DNA of 64,000 nt, from positions 315,001-379,000 of the forward strand of contig JAUKNK010000150.1 in NCBI GenBank assembly GCA_030765055.1, given 5' to 3'. The translations under genes were made by a program, and so were the position numbers. Shown here piece by piece: positions 34,025-45,830 of this stretch (positions are counted from its first letter, which is position 1; each line of letters starts with the position of its first letter). This DNA comes from Mantis religiosa (Eukaryota > Arthropoda > Insecta > Mantodea > Mantidae). Below the pieces are notes generated by a model. It was given only the letters and a program-made list of their open reading frames with translations, did no database searches and was not told the origin of the DNA.

Positions 34025-35380
34025 AGAGATTTTCCAATGACATTAGGAATAAAGCATTTGACAGTGTATCGCATGTAATGCTGCTGAACAAGTTGCAGAA
34101 TTATGGCGTAAGGGGGAAATTTCACACAATATTAAAATCCTATTTAGTAAACAGAAAACAATGTACAGTATTTAGAACCAAGAGTAGATATACAATAGAA
34201 TCAATCACATCCAGTATTGAAATAGTCACAGTAGGAGTGCCTGAGAATCTGTCCTAGGAGCAATACTTTTTTTGATTTATGTGAATGATCTTCCTATAAC
34301 TACACACTCAAAAACTGTGACGTATGCCAATGACTCCTCATTGACATTTGATACTAGGGAAGTAAATGGAATGGATTATATGATAACTACAGACGTGCAA
34401 TTTATTTATCATTATTTTACAAACAATAGCTTCAAAGTAGATCTTCAAAAATCAGAAAGAGTCATGTTTCAACACCCAATAACAGGTATACTAGTAGTCC
34501 TATTAATGTAAATATTAATGTAAATATAAATGGTGAAGAAATCAAGCAATTAGATAAGATAAAATTCTTAGGGGTGATTATTGATGAAAGCCTAACTTTC
34601 AGACACCACATTGACTACATATATAAACAGATAAGTACAAATCTTTATTTATTAAGGAACATAGCAAAATATCTAAATTCTGAACATCTGAAATTAACCT
34701 ATTAAGAAATAATACATTCGCATCTACAATATGCAGTTGAAATATGGGACAGCACTTGTATGACTAACATAAACAGATTACTAGTTTTGCAGAAGAAATG
34801 TATAAGATATATATATATATATATATATATATATGGTAAATAGAATAGAATCATGTAGATATGTCTTTGTAGAAAACAAAATCCTAACAGTAATACTTTA
34901 TATGTTTTTGAAGTAGTCATGTTTGTAGTTAGCAAGGAGGAAATGGGTAATTTAAATAAACATTTTCACAAACTCGAAACAGGAACACAAAATAATTAAC
35001 ATAGAATAACTTTGAATAAGAAGTCAACAGATAAAACTCCCTTAATCATGAGAATAATATTATTTAATAAACTACCAAATTCAGTAAAAACAAAAAACGG
35101 TAAATTATTCAAAAATGAACTAAACAAGTTCTAATACAAAAATGTCTGTATAAACTGTGTGAATTGTAATTAAATGTATATAAATTCTTATCTGGATGCA
35201 TCCAACAACATGTAAGTGTAATTATGGATAAAAGCTCAAGGTTAGATGAACATATTGAGAAGGTAGGACAACAGTTAGGCAAAATAAGGTTAAAATGGTT
35301 AAAAAAAATACTAAGTAAAATAGAAAAATCAGAGAAGGGATAAAGTATAAAATCAAATAATAGAGACAGTAGAGTTCCTC
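34025..35380 (+). pseudogene. Non-LTR retrotransposon RT relic 2 (jockey/CR1-like)
   Basis: AFDSVSHVMLLNKLQNYGVR (motif A, about 34053), then VGVPE with a frameshift, then LIYVNDLPITTHSKTVTYAN followed by DSSLTFDT (catalytic YADD replaced by YAND, about 34270-34345). KIKFLGVIIDESLTFRHHID (about 34557) and YLLRNIAKYLN follow. The tail to about 35160 has NKLPNSVKTKNG-like text. Frameshifts and stops make it non-functional. A (TA)n run at 34801-34836 interrupts the C-terminal region. Confidence 0.75.
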
Positions 35381-36009
35381 ATACATCCAAAGTGTTCATT
35401 TTTATTCGTGATTTTCTGCGCTCCGATAGAGCGAGAATGAAATTATTGTTGACTGGTGATTCTATCTTGAAGTCATAATGTCTTCTACGGAGAGGAAGTG
35501 GTAATGTTTAGGAACAGTAAGAAAGTTAAAGTGCTCTGAGTGTGGTTGTGCTAATAACTAATAAAAGCAGTCTCCCCTTTCACCCCTCCTAAGGTAATTG
35601 TGATTAACATTTTAGTACATATATATAAATACTACATATTAATACCATGCCACCATGAATATGAGCACAGCACCTTTTCTTCAGGTTGATTGCTAATTTC
35701 GTACCACCATTAAAATTTGTGAAACATAAATATAATTTAAACCGCTTCATATAGGAGTTTATGCAATGCTATCCGGCATTCAGACAAGTCCCTTGGAGCT
35801 TAGTGTTGTCAAAAGTGTCGTGGTACTGTCAAATTGACATACATTTGTTTGCAACATAAACGTCTTACATTTTTATAATATATAATATACATTTTTTTTC
35901 TCATTCTCATGCTTAATTAAAATGTCTTAATGTTGGTATCCTTATATCTTTTAAAACCAGTAGGTGCATGAAATATTTCCAAGATAAAGGATCAGTTACT
36001 CATAAAAAC

Positions 36010-36885
36010 AGAGACACTGGATGCTATGAAGAGACTGGTAACAATCCAGAGGTAATAATCACAGAAGAGCCTAAAACATTTTTGCAGGAGCTAGTTAGGG
36101 AGATGTGACTTTCCATTGGTTCTTGCCATATGGCAGTCAGAAAAGTACTGACACTCTACCCATATAAGATCACACGGTTGCATAAGTTGCAAAAGCAAGA
36201 ACTACAGGCCCATGTAAATTTCTGCAACTACTTTCTGTAGTATTTTGAGGATGATGAGTAACTTAAGTTACTATTCACCTCAGACAAATGCTGGTTCGAG
36301 CTGACAAGCTGTGATAGCACACAAAATACCCGCATATGGGATTCTGAGCCTCCAAATCTGTTAGTGAAAATCTCACAGTATTAAAAAAAAAAAAAAAATT
36401 GGTGTCTGGCCTGCCATGTTGCAACAGGGAATAATCGGCCCAATTTTCTTTGAAGGAAGACTAAAGCTTAGTGATGTAGGGGGGAAATTTTATCTGAGTT
36501 TATTGACCAACGGTATGAAAAAGAAAAATCTGATGGCTGGTTCCAGCAGGATGGTGCCCTGCAAATACTGCCAGTGGTATAATTGCTTTCCTGAAAAACA
36601 TTTTCCTGGAAGGCAAATTTTCAGATCATATTTTCCGAAATGTGCTCAGCATGAATAACAAGAATTATTGTTTTTTCTACACAACAGATTCTGTGTAGCC
36701 TCCAAGATTTCCAGATTGGATTTTTTCCTTTCGGGTTATCTCAACGATCGGGTTTATTCGAGGAGACCAAAGACTTTAGGGCAACTGCAGAAGCTAATCA
36801 TATATGAGATGACTATAGTTACACCTGCGAACCTGCAAGCTCCATATGAGCATAAGGTGAAAAGAGTAAGGAAGTGCCCTTGATA
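36010..36885 (+). pseudogene. Tc1/mariner-type transposase relic
   Basis: Frameshifted pieces: CHMAVRKVLTLYPYKITRLH, FTSDKCWFELTSCDSTQNTR (first acidic residue region), NRPNFL with an alternative-frame GPIFF, and SDGWFQQDGALQ (second catalytic Asp) near 36530. The last block FGLSQRSGLFEETKD is the LNGRIYSNRPRTLEEL-like region. I recognise the GWFQQDxAxxH pattern from transposases common in insect genomes. Its placement inside T2 suggests, but does not prove, that it mobilised the T family. Confidence 0.65.
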
Positions 36886-37480
36886 GAGTCAACATGAAAA
36901 ATTTCCATGCCATGGCCGGAGGTTTAAAAACGGATCTCCTGGTTTCCGTCCAGTTGTTCTAACCCATTGAGCTACCATGGCTAACGTGCCGTCCTGACAT
37001 TAAATTCTCAATTTGACTCGTGTATTACCCCGGTAGGCCACTAAGGGATCTCGCAACCGAGATACACCATTTGCGGTGACTTACTTTCGTAAGTACTTGG
37101 ATCCCCAGACTTCATCATTTAACTCTTATTATTTTAGTTAATGGATGGAAATTAATCATTTCTTGACACTAGCCGTATATAACCTAAGGTTTTTTATACA
37201 TAGAGTCAACATGAAAAATTCAATGCCATGGCCGGGAGCCCCTAATGGTCTACCGGGGAAATACATGAGTCAAATGGAGAATTTAATGTCAGGATGGCAC
37301 GTGGACCATGGTAGCTCAATAGGTTAGAGCAACTGAATGGAAACCAGGAAATCCGCGGTTCAAATCCTAGCCATGGCATTGAATTTTTCATGTTGACTCT
37401 ATTAAAACCTTAGCCTATATACGGCTAGTGTGAAGAAGTGATTAATTTCCATCACTTAACTAAAATAAAGGAAGTGTGTT
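36886..37480. mobile_element. SINE-A pair, minus then plus
   Basis: The minus-strand unit 36886-37135 has a mutated B box and a clear GAGCTACCATGGC; a plus-strand unit follows at 37136-37480 with its head near 37307. Opposed orientation allows a hairpin, as at 22.4 kb. Confidence 0.75.
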
Positions 37481-37704
37481 GCTCTTAATGGTGGTCACAA
37501 TAAACCATTCGTTTAACGAAGTGCTGATATTTTATTTTCCACATTGGCTCAGCCTTACTTATTTATTTACATAACTGTCTTCAGTTATTTCTTGCCATTT
37601 AATTTCCATAAAGCTGTTCACCGAAGTTAATGTTTAACAATTAAAGCTTCCAATGTTTCGATAAACGTATACAAGCAGCTCATATTTGGTTATTTTACAT
37701 CTGT
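37481..37704. other. T2 interior, nothing recognised
   Basis: Only the last bases (ATCTGTTTCTTGCCTGCCTC) match T1 next to its SINE-B. Confidence 0.4.
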
Positions 37705-37925
37705 TTCTTGCCTGCCTCTATGGTGTGAGATAGTGTGTGTACCTCACACTCAAAGGTTGCGAGTTTGAATCTTGCTAAGGATGAGTTACTGGGATACGGT
37801 TCTGTCCAGGGTTTCCCCTTATATCCTACAAAGAGGAATGTTGGATAACGCTGAGTTTTGGGGACCCTGTACTCACTTGAGTATTATATCACCCGTTTCA
37901 TTCATTTATTCAGTTATCATTTGAT
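37705..37925 (+). mobile_element. SINE-B inside T2
   Basis: CCTGCCTCTATGGTGTGAG head, B box GCGAGTTTGAATC, GAGTTACTGGGATACGG, tail ending CATTCAT. It is at the same site as in T1. Confidence 0.75.
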
Positions 37926-38086
37926 ATGACTGCACTGTTGAAAGGACCAAAGCAATCTGTTTCTTTACTAAAATGTTTTGAAACTAACACGGTTATTAAT
38001 TTGGCATTCCTTCATTAAATTATATTAGGTTATACATCTTCACAGAGAATCACCAAATTGCAAGATATTCTTTGGAGATTAATTCT

Positions 38087-38930
38087 TCTTTCACACTGGC
38101 CGTGTGTAGGCTAAACTTTGGAAAGATAGAGTCAGACTGAAAAATTCAATGTTATAGCGGGGATTTGAACCACGAATCTTCTGGTTGCCATCCAGCCGCT
38201 CTAACCTTTGAGGTACTATGGCCAACATGCCGATATGACATTAGATTCTCCAACTGGAGAATCGTTTTCCGGTAAACCACTTAGGATTTCTCATAAACAC
38301 ATGAGACGACTACCTTAATGGCGACTTCCAACGTGTAAGTACTTTAAGGCCCAGACTTTATAGTTAACCACTATTACGCCAATTAATGGAAATTATTTGT
38401 TCTTTCACACTGGCCATGTGTAGGCTAAAGTATGGAAAGATAGAGTCAGACTGGAAAGTTCTATGCCATAGCCGGGATTTGAACCATGGATCTTCTGGTT
38501 GCCGTCCAGCCGCTTTAACCCTTGAGCTACTCTGGCTAACGTGTCGATATGACATTAAATTCTCCAACTGGCTCGTGATTTTTCCTGTAAACCAATTAGG
38601 AGTTCTCATAAACACATGAGACAACTACCATAATGGCGACTTATAAGGTGTAACGACTTTAAGGCCCGGGCTTTATAGTTAACCACTATTAGGTCAATTA
38701 ATGGAAATTAATTGTTCTTTCACACTGGCCGTGTGTAGGCTAAATTATGGAAAGATAGAGTCAGACTGGAAAAGTCAATGTCATAGCTGGGATTTGAACC
38801 ACTGATCTTCTGATTGCCGTCCAGTCGCTCTAACCCTTGAGCTACTATGGCCAACATGCCGATATGACATTAAATTCTCCAACTGACTGGTATTATTCCC
38901 GGTATACCACTTAGGAGTTCTCATAACCAT
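38087..38930 (-). repeat. Tandem array of a SINE-A variant, 2.7 units of 314-315 bp
   Basis: Unit starts (TCTTTCACACTGGCC) are at 38087, 38401 and 38716. Each unit has, on the minus strand, a tRNA-like head with box B GGTTCAAATCCCGGC and box A, the same order as SINE-A, but a diverged sequence. The array splits the T2 element. Confidence 0.85.
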
Positions 38931-39393
38931 TTTTGAATATATCTGTCATTTATTGTGTTCACATTCATTAAAACGAACTAAAACAATTATCGTATCTACA
39001 CACCAGGTAAAATTACGCAGCTTTATATACGTGGGCATGACCCATTCCTCAAATAGTATCTTTATCTGCCTGTTGAGGGAGACCTCAAAGCTGCTGTCAG
39101 CACATCAAATACAGTGTCTAGGGGAATCATATGTAAACTTGCTCCATCAGCAATGCTGTTGATGACATCAAATTTTGCACAGTAAATTACAGATAAAAAT
39201 GAACACAGTGTACAAGAGAATATTACACATAAAGCAATTTCAAGCGGCAATGATTGTGTAAATTTTATTTGAAGTTTACAAAAGATAATATTCATATAAA
39301 TGATTCAGCAATTAGTTATATTTAATTTGTTGCAACATTTTGCACAAAATAAATGCTAATATAATTGAATTTGCAATATAACTTCTCTTGCAG

Positions 39394-39644
39394 ATACTTT
39401 GCCAGCATCCACTCTACCTTCGTGCTGTTGGTTGTCTTTTGAAACTCCTGCAACGATGATTAACTGCTGAACTTTGACCACTAATGACAAGGTCTTATGG
39501 AAACCACCACAGAATTGGTACCACGAGAAACAATCACAAAAGGATATATTTGAAGCTTACTTGGAAGCAGAATTAGATTCATCTATATTCTCTCTTCTCG
39601 ACATTCAGACAACCAACATAGCTTGGTGGGATAAGCCCATTGTT
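39394..39644 (+). CDS. Candidate exon with splice signals, gene unknown
   Basis: It is preceded by AACTTCTCTTGCAG and followed by GTAAGT. Joined to the exon at 20199-20266 in phase it reads EYFASIHSTFVLLVVF and then a stop, so it could be a terminal exon. In another frame, 39474-39644 is open (LWKPPQNWYHEKQSQKDIFE, then DIQTTNIAWWDKP). It has no transposon match that I recognise. Non-repetitive character and both splice motifs support host origin; the reading frame is unresolved. Confidence 0.35.
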
Positions 39645-39759
39645 GTAAGTAACTCGTATAAATTTAGATTCTTTTGAATTCATTATTCTTACAAATAAGA
39701 TAAGAGACTTAAGAATCGCACCACCTTTTGAACTCATCTTGGAAATTTTACTCAAACCA

Positions 39760-40020
39760 TGTAGTGTGTGTGTGCGTGTAGTGTTTAACGCCCGCTTTTA
39801 CTACATAAGGCACCGCAGGCGATGACACTGATGATATATGAGATGAACATGGAGCACCGGTGGAATGAGGTGGCTGGGGAAACCGGAGGTACCGGAGAAA
39901 ACCCGCCCCAGCGCCGTGTTGTCCACCACAAATCTCACTTTGCGGTTTCCTGGGATCGAACCCGGGCCGCCTTGGTGAGAGCCAAGTGGTCTTACCACTG
40001 AGTCACGGCGCGGCCGCAAA
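39760..40020 (-). mobile_element. SINE-C copy
   Basis: Reverse complement: GCGGCCGCGCCGTGACTCAG, GGTAAGACCACTTGGCTCTC, B box GGGTTCGATCCC, then the tail with CCTCCGGTTTCCCCAGCCAC, CGGTGCCTTATGTAGTAAAA and GCGGGCGTTAAACACTACAC. The same family is nested in the mariner at 62.9 kb. Confidence 0.8.
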
Positions 40021-40276
40021 CCATGTAATTTTCCAAATACTTAAAATGAGTGGGTGACATTATGGCATCTTTAATGTTTATCAGTATTGTGCAATTTACT
40101 CATATGCATCATCTGTATGTCTTTCAGACCCAGAATTACTATAATGTAAATACAAGATATTAATTGCATAGAAAATGAAGCTAGTTACAGCGAAATAATA
40201 AATATTACACAAATATAAATATTTATTAATGAATCTCCACTTATCTTAAGTTGATGTTAATACTTCTTTCTTCTTT

Positions 40277-40319
40277 CTAAGATTAACTTCGAAGGCACAT
40301 CGCATTCATCTTCAGTTCA
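40277..40319 (-). ncRNA. Hammerhead-like motif, PLE-3 tail, degenerate
   Basis: CTGAAGA, T, a hairpin with GAA/TTC at its base, GAAG for GAAA, and a weak helix III (GTTAAT), then C. Helix I no longer pairs. It is placed as in PLE-B. Confidence 0.35.
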
Positions 40320-40467
40320 TTACAAACAAACTCTGTTGTTAAGGGAATCTCGGTTACCATGTTTTTTCTTTTGTTATGTTATTCTTTCAGCATTACCAAC
40401 ATCTGAAGACGAAACAAACCTAAAACCAGAATCAATTCTCGGTATGTCAAAATTCATTGCGCGATGT

Positions 40468-41774
40468 TTATTTTTTAAAATAAATATTTTTCCTCACTAT
40501 TAAATCTATGGGAACATTTAATTGTTTTAATAATTTAACTTCGGAGTTTATTTTATGGTTAAATGACCAAAAATGATATGCTACGGTCAATTTATAAATA
40601 TATTTATATTTAATGTTACGAAAATATTCTTTCTTTCTGGTTTCCAAACTACGTTTCCTCTTTCTAATATAAACCTGATCACAATCTAAACAATTAAATT
40701 GATAAATACCAGACATTTTATTATTAGGAATTTTATCTTTTTTAGAAAATTGTAATACATTTCAATACTATATTTATTTTGAGGAACTAAAGTTATACCA
40801 ACTTTTTTAAACATTTTTTGAAAATGTTTATTAACCCAAGGATGGTAAGTAAATGTTTTAAATTTATAATCATCTTTTACTTTTTTAAGAGTAGAAATAT
40901 CATTAATAGTTTTTTTGAAATTTAAATTTTTCAATCTTTTTTTGTATAAAATGTTTATTAAAACCATTAATTAAAGCACTATTAATAATATCTTTATATT
41001 CTTTATTAAATTCTTCTTTATTCAGGGATATATTTATTAATCTATAAATCAAACTATTAAAAACAACAAATTTATGTGAAAAAGGTTGAAAACTTTTATT
41101 TTTTATGTAATTATCAATATGAGTAGATTTCCTATAAATACCAAAATCTTATTTGTTATTATTTCTTATTATTTTCAAATCTAGAAAAGGAAGAAATCCA
41201 TTAACTTCAGTTTCTAATGTGAATTTTATAACTTTATCTTGTAAACTTAGTAACTTTAAAGCATCATTAACATTGGTTTTTCAGGAACAATAGCAAAAAT
41301 ATCATCAACATATCTATACCATGTTTTAAAAATCAAAGGAAAAACTTTAATCATCTGAATTTCGAAAGAAGTCATAAAAAGGTCAGCACGAAAAGGTGAA
41401 AGAGGATTACCCATTGCTAAGCCAGAAGTTTGTTGAAAAAATTCACCATTAAAAGTGAAAAAAATTTTGATCCAAACAAGAATCAGTAAGTTTAACAAAA
41501 TCAACTATTAAGTCCTCATGTAAATTTATTGAAATCAACCACTTTTTTAATTAATTAAAATTTTTTCTCTAGGAATACTAGGAAATAAGACAGTTACATC
41601 AGAAGAAATAAGTTTATCAATTTTAGATATAACAACACTATCAATCTTTTTTACTAGTTCGAAAGAATTTTTAATACTTAAGCCTTTAAATTTATCAAAA
41701 TTACTAAATTTTTTGTGTAACCATTTTGCTAAATTGTAAATTGGTGAGTTTATACAATTAACAATAGGACTCAT
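40468..41774 (-). pseudogene. PLE-3 reverse transcriptase and GIY-YIG endonuclease, decayed
   Basis: Pieces: MSPIVNCINSPIYNLAKWLH and LISSDVTVLFPSIPREK (motif A, 41774-41547), QTSGLAMGNPLSPFRADLFM, and RYVDDIFAIVPEKP (motif C intact, 41504-41256), then FKTFTYHPWVNKHFQKMFKK and SGIYQFNCLDCDQVYIRKRK (40967-40600). In the endonuclease the YIG Gly is Arg. The base composition is more AT-rich than PLE-1. Several frameshifts separate the pieces. Confidence 0.8.
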
Positions 41775-41867
41775 TTCATTTATATGCCATTAGCATATTT
41801 AGCCATAACGTCACGTCAGTACTATTACATGTAGTGAGCTAGCAGGTAATATCTACTACCAAGAAAT

Positions 41868-42012
41868 ATCTACCGAGCGAGATTGCTCAGCAATAATGTG
41901 TGGGACTCCGATCCAGCAGGTCCGCGACTTAAATTCCGTCAGAAAATCCTCTCTGACTGAGGTTTTATTCTAAGTTTGCCGGCGAGTAGCCTAAACATAA
42001 GCCAGGAACGTT
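41868..42012 (+). mobile_element. SINE-D, degenerate tRNA-derived copy
   Basis: CGAGCGAGATTGCTCAGCA (box A-like), ACTCCGATCCAGCAGGTCCG and a decayed B box, then GGCGAGTAGCCTAAAC. It is a single copy here and differs from families A-C. Confidence 0.45.
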
Positions 42013-42077
42013 TCCTTCGCAAAATTAATTTCCTAAATATTATTTCATTTCATTTATAATCAGTGTCCAATGAATAT

Positions 42078-42564
42078 TGTGACTTTGCGGGTTCGTGAAA
42101 TTTAAAGTCCAATTGTACCACTCAAAAATGTTCTTTATTTCCACCGAATTACAATCGGAGCACTTGCCGATTATACAGAATTACGTAATGCACACAATTA
42201 CAATTCACCAGTTCGTCTGTCACAGGTCCACTGCACGCAGTTACGTACACTTCTCCGATGCACCTACACAGTCCGCTCCCTCATTGGGCGATCCTCACGA
42301 CTGCTCGACAAGAACTGAACTGAACTCACTCACTGCAGCCCCCTTTTATAGGGATATCACTGTTTCTCGAAGTCTCTCGTTTCAGTGAATCACCGCGAAG
42401 GTTCCAGACGGTCGGAGGCGGGGGAAGAGGCGGCCAGCGACCAGTGACACTTCCCTAATCATCCCCTTAGTTAGTGACTGAGATAAATGGATGGGCGTGA
42501 CTCAAATGCCTCTGGTCCCCTACCCAGCTGTCAGTTGGTCGTGCTTTCCGATAATTGGGTGACA
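42078..42564 (-). mobile_element. Solo LTR 2 (Ty3/gypsy type), target duplication ATAT
   Basis: Reverse complement runs TGTCACCC...CACA, with AATAAAG and the CACGAACCCGCAAAGTCACA end shared with LTR 1 and LTR 3. ATAT flanks it on both sides. No internal region is present. Confidence 0.75.
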
Positions 42565-43000
42565 ATATGGTACCGTATATATTAAGAATGGCACTAAACA
42601 CTGAAATAAAACAGAACAGCAATATTTGCTTTGTTTTCACAATCTTCAGTGTAAAGGGCTGTTGGCTCGTGGCCGTTTATTATTGGGTCGATGAGCGAGT
42701 AAGTACCTGCTCGAATATGCTGTGTACTGAACTGAAAGGCTTGATGTAGGTTGGCTGTTTAGGTTTCTGAACGAGCGCTGTTGTAGCTCTTCAGTAGCAG
42801 GGGTTTATATAGAATGTCGTTTTGGAAGGGCCGAAGGTAACTACCTGAAAAAAAACTTAAAATTTGGAGAATCTGCAAATGATATAATGCTAGACTACAC
42901 TTACATATACATACAATGTCAGGAGTCATTATTTATAACAAGTACACTTTTTGGTTTATGAGGCAGTATTATGCATTTTTTGTGTAGAACGCAGCATGTA
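42565..43000. other. No feature recognised
   Basis: A 64-codon open frame at 42555-42749 has no motif. Confidence 0.35.
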
Positions 43001-44304
43001 CGAGGGGTACCCAAAAGAAACCGGACTCCGAAGTCGCTGCCACTCGTAGACGTAGTACAGGGTTCTCACGCTAGATAGTGTTAGTAGAGACCCTCATGAA
43101 ACAGCTGTGCAGACGGCGTCAGTGTAGAGCTGAACTTGCAAGTGTGGTATTGTGTTTCTCTGACTTATGACGGGTTACCTCTGCGAAGTCGTTATGGCAA
43201 CTTTAAAATAACAAAGAATTTGTGTGAAATTTTGTTTCCTGCTTAAATAAACTGTAACTGAGACACACCAAATCCTTCAGGAAGCTTTCCAGAATGACGC
43301 TATGAGCCGCACACAGGTTTTCGAGTGGTTTGGGCGCTTTAAACGTAGTGAGATGTGTGTTGAAGACCAAGCTCGTTCTGGACGCTCTTCAGCATCCGGA
43401 AATGAGGAGAACATTGAAAAGGTTCGCCAAAAGATCAACGAGGATCGTCTCCAAACGTTCGACCAAATTTCAGCAGCGACAGGAATTCCAGCGGATTTTG
43501 AGGGAGGATGTGCAGGGGAGACGTGCTCCAGATAAATTTGTTCCACGCCTTCTCACACAGGAGCACAAAACCATCCGCATGAATGTGTATGTCAGGACTT
43601 GAAAACAGAGATTGCACGTGATCCAAACTTCTTGAACAAAGTCATACAGGGGAGTTGGTGTTACGGATATGACCCAGAAACCAAGCAAGCGTCAAGCCAG
43701 TGGGGGACTCCCAATTCTCCCAGACAAAAAAAAGCAAAGCAAGTGAGGTCAAATGTGAAGAGGATGTTCATTGTCTATTGTCCTTTTTGGTACTCGTAGA
43801 ATTGTGCATCGGGAATTCGTACCCCCTGGCCAGACTGCTAACCAGCACTTTTACTTGGATGCTTTAAGGCGCCTGCAAGAGGATGTGAGGAGGAAACGCC
43901 CGGAAATTCGGTGATAAGGTGACTGGTTTCTGCATCACGACAACGCTCCAGCAGACACAGCCTTACGAGTGACCCACTATTTGGCATCTCATAGGTGGTC
44001 CGTTGTTCCACACGCTCCGTATTCGCCGGACCTGTGACTTTTTCCTATTTACACGAATGAAAAAATAACGCTAAAATGGGAGCGTTATGACGATGTGGAG
44101 GCGATAAAAACAGCTTCGCAAAGAGCACTGAACAATATCAAAATTGAAGAGTTCCAAACATGCTTCCAACAGTGGTAAAGAGACTTGACAAGTACATCGC
44201 TTGTAATGGAGAGTATTTTGAAGGTGACTGAAGTAATTTTGTAAAAAGGTTCATCAATAAAGTTTTTATGACAGCAATCCGGTTTCTTTTGGGTCCCCCC
44301 CTTG
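43001..44304 (+). mobile_element. Mariner MLE-C, full-length
   Basis: The terminal repeats contain ACCCAAAAGAAACCGGA (left) and TCCGGTTTCTTTTGGGT (right), flanked by TA. The length of 1304 bp is normal. It encodes one decayed transposase. Confidence 0.85.
43258..44235 (+). pseudogene. Mariner MLE-C transposase, decayed
   Basis: The N-terminal HTH region is well kept: FQNDAMSRTQVFEWFGRFKR, then DQARSGRSSASGNEENIEKV and QISAATGI (43302-43490). Later pieces: RRILREDVQ, YDPETKQASSQW, a VPPGQTANQHFYLDALRRLQ block, FLHHDNAPADTALRV (second Asp) and HAPYSPDL (third Asp region, followed by a stop). It is a different subfamily from MLE-A and MLE-B. Frameshifts near 43500, 43600 and 43790 inactivate it. 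Confidence 0.8.
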
Positions 44305-44568
44305 TATACACTTTTCACTATTGTTAACATATTATCAACTTTAACCTTTTAGAAAGTAATTGAAAATTCAATGTTATTTCTATAGAATATATTTTTTGGA
44401 ACAATAGTGACTTTCGTCTAAATATACGAATATAACAGTGAACTGACAGTACGCTTGAGTCCACTTAATCAGATTAAGATGTTGTACTATTCAAGTATAT
44501 CTTTTATTGTCTTAGTGTGGAAACGTTATTTCTATGGAAACAGTGGAAACTGTCAAAATTGTGAATAT

Positions 44569-44984
44569 TGTGATTTTGTGGGTTCGTAGAGTTAAAAGTC
44601 CAGGTTGCTGAAATTCAAAATGCTCTTTATTTCCGTAGAAATACACTGTTTGTATACCCCTTTGCAGCAAGCTGACGTAGCATAAACCAACACAACTTCT
44701 CGTCACTTCTGCACACGTAAATAAACAAAAGAGTTCACTTTCAAAACACAGGTGTACGAGTTCAATTACGACTAACTCAACTTGCGATCCGCGGCTTCTT
44801 TTACAGCTACACTCATTGTCCTAGAAATTTGTGGAATGTTCTTTAACAGTTAAGACGACACTAGAAAGACGAACCTTCCATTTATCTATCTTTATCTGTT
44901 TCGGCAAGATTTTTATCTCCGCGCTGCCCTGTCTGTCCCTTTGTGTGCGCCAGCCGTGCCAGTCGCAACAATTGGTTCGCGACA
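44569..44984 (-). mobile_element. Solo LTR 3 (Ty3/gypsy type), target duplication ATAT
   Basis: Reverse complement starts TGTCGCGAACCAATTG and ends CTACGAACCCACAAAATCACA. It is flanked by ATAT on both sides and related to LTRs 1, 2, 4 and 5. Confidence 0.8.
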
Positions 44985-45300
44985 ATATCTTTAGGACAAT
45001 GACAACTCAGGAAGTCATATCTTCTAAGTTTCTTATGCTGTTTTAGGAAAGAAGACATTTAGAAGGGAAGGGTTCCCTTGGCGCCCCTTAAATACTTCCC
45101 TACTCAATTGTTACTTTCCAGAGCTAATTTTCTCCACAGTTTCCCACTGGCGTCAGCCCTTGTTTACTTTTAATCCCGATATCCCGTAGGGGAGGGCATC
45201 CGTCCCCTTCAGCTGCCGTGGTGCGGGCGCCCCGAACCCTTAGCACTCGTGGTACCTCTGACGTTACTAGAGGAACCTCGGGCCGAACATTCGAGCCCCT
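44985..45300. other. No feature recognised
   Basis: GC-richer sequence around 45180-45300; no repeat family identified. Confidence 0.35.
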
Positions 45301-45302
45301 CC

Positions 45303-45528
45303 TTCAGGGAAGCCCGTCTCGGTAGCGTGGTGGTAGCATGTCTGCCTCACGTTCAAGAGGTCCCGAGTTCGAATCACGGTCAGGGTGAGTTATCTGGATA
45401 AGTTTTTTCCGGGGTTTTCCCTTATCCTGAAAGACAAATGTCGGTTAACTCTAAGCTCTATGGACTCCGGGCTCATTTGAGCATCATTTCGTCCATTTCA
45501 TTCATCGACCGATACGACTTAACGTTGG
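45303..45528 (+). mobile_element. SINE-B, well preserved copy
   Basis: CCCGTCTCGGTAGCGTGGTG (box A), GAGGTCCCGAGTTCGAATCA (box B), then GAGTTATCTGGATAAG, CCGGGGTTTTCCCTTATCCT and the tail to CATTTCATTCATCGACC. Confidence 0.8.
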
Positions 45529-45529
45529 A

Positions 45530-45830
45530 GGACGTCAATTACAACAACAAAAGGAAGAATAAGATGGATTGGCCATGTGTAGAGAATGAAACCAATGTAG
45601 TTAAGAAAATATTCATAGATTGGCTGAATGGCAGAAGGAGAAGAGGAGGACACAGAAAAAGATGGGTAGATAATGTAGAAGATGACTTGAGAAAACTAGG
45701 GATTAATATCTGGAGAAGAAAAGCAGAGGACCGAGTAGAATGTAAGAGGGTGGTTAGGGAGGCCAAGGACCTACATGGCCTGTAGTGTCAACTATCATCA
45801 TCATCATCATTATCATCATCATCATCAATT
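45530..45830 (+). pseudogene. 3' end of a non-LTR retrotransposon with (ATC)n tail
   Basis: The frame 45438-45785 changes from SINE to element near 45530. It then encodes KIFIDWLNGRRRRGGHRKRW, VEDDLRKLGINIWRRKAEDR and KDLHGL before the stop, the usual C-terminus of an RT polyprotein. A (CAT)n run at 45795-45826 follows at once. It is a 5'-truncated insertion. Confidence 0.7.

Larger units (their letters stand above)
35384..39210. mobile_element. TIR element T2 with transposase relic and nested SINEs
   Basis: The ends resemble T1 (AGTGTTCATTTTTATTCG on the left, AAAATGAACACAGTG then TA on the right). Segments 35384-36010 and 37920-38085 plus 38931-39210 are inverted homologues of the two parts of T1. 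Between them lie a DDE transposase relic and SINE insertions. T2 may derive from the longer, autonomous form of the family. Confidence 0.65.
40150..41775 (-). mobile_element. PLE-3, decayed Penelope-like element
   Basis: Minus-strand RT and endonuclease pieces are followed by a terminal region resembling the PLE-B hairpin (GAAGCTAGTTACAGCG, AAATATTACACAAATAT). So PLE-3 and the PLE-B fragments at 27.8-28.5 kb belong to one family. Confidence 0.75.

Noticed and set aside
40397..40412. CTGAAGACGAAAC as a minimal hammerhead core
   Set aside because: There is no helix II between the two core parts and no flanking pairing.
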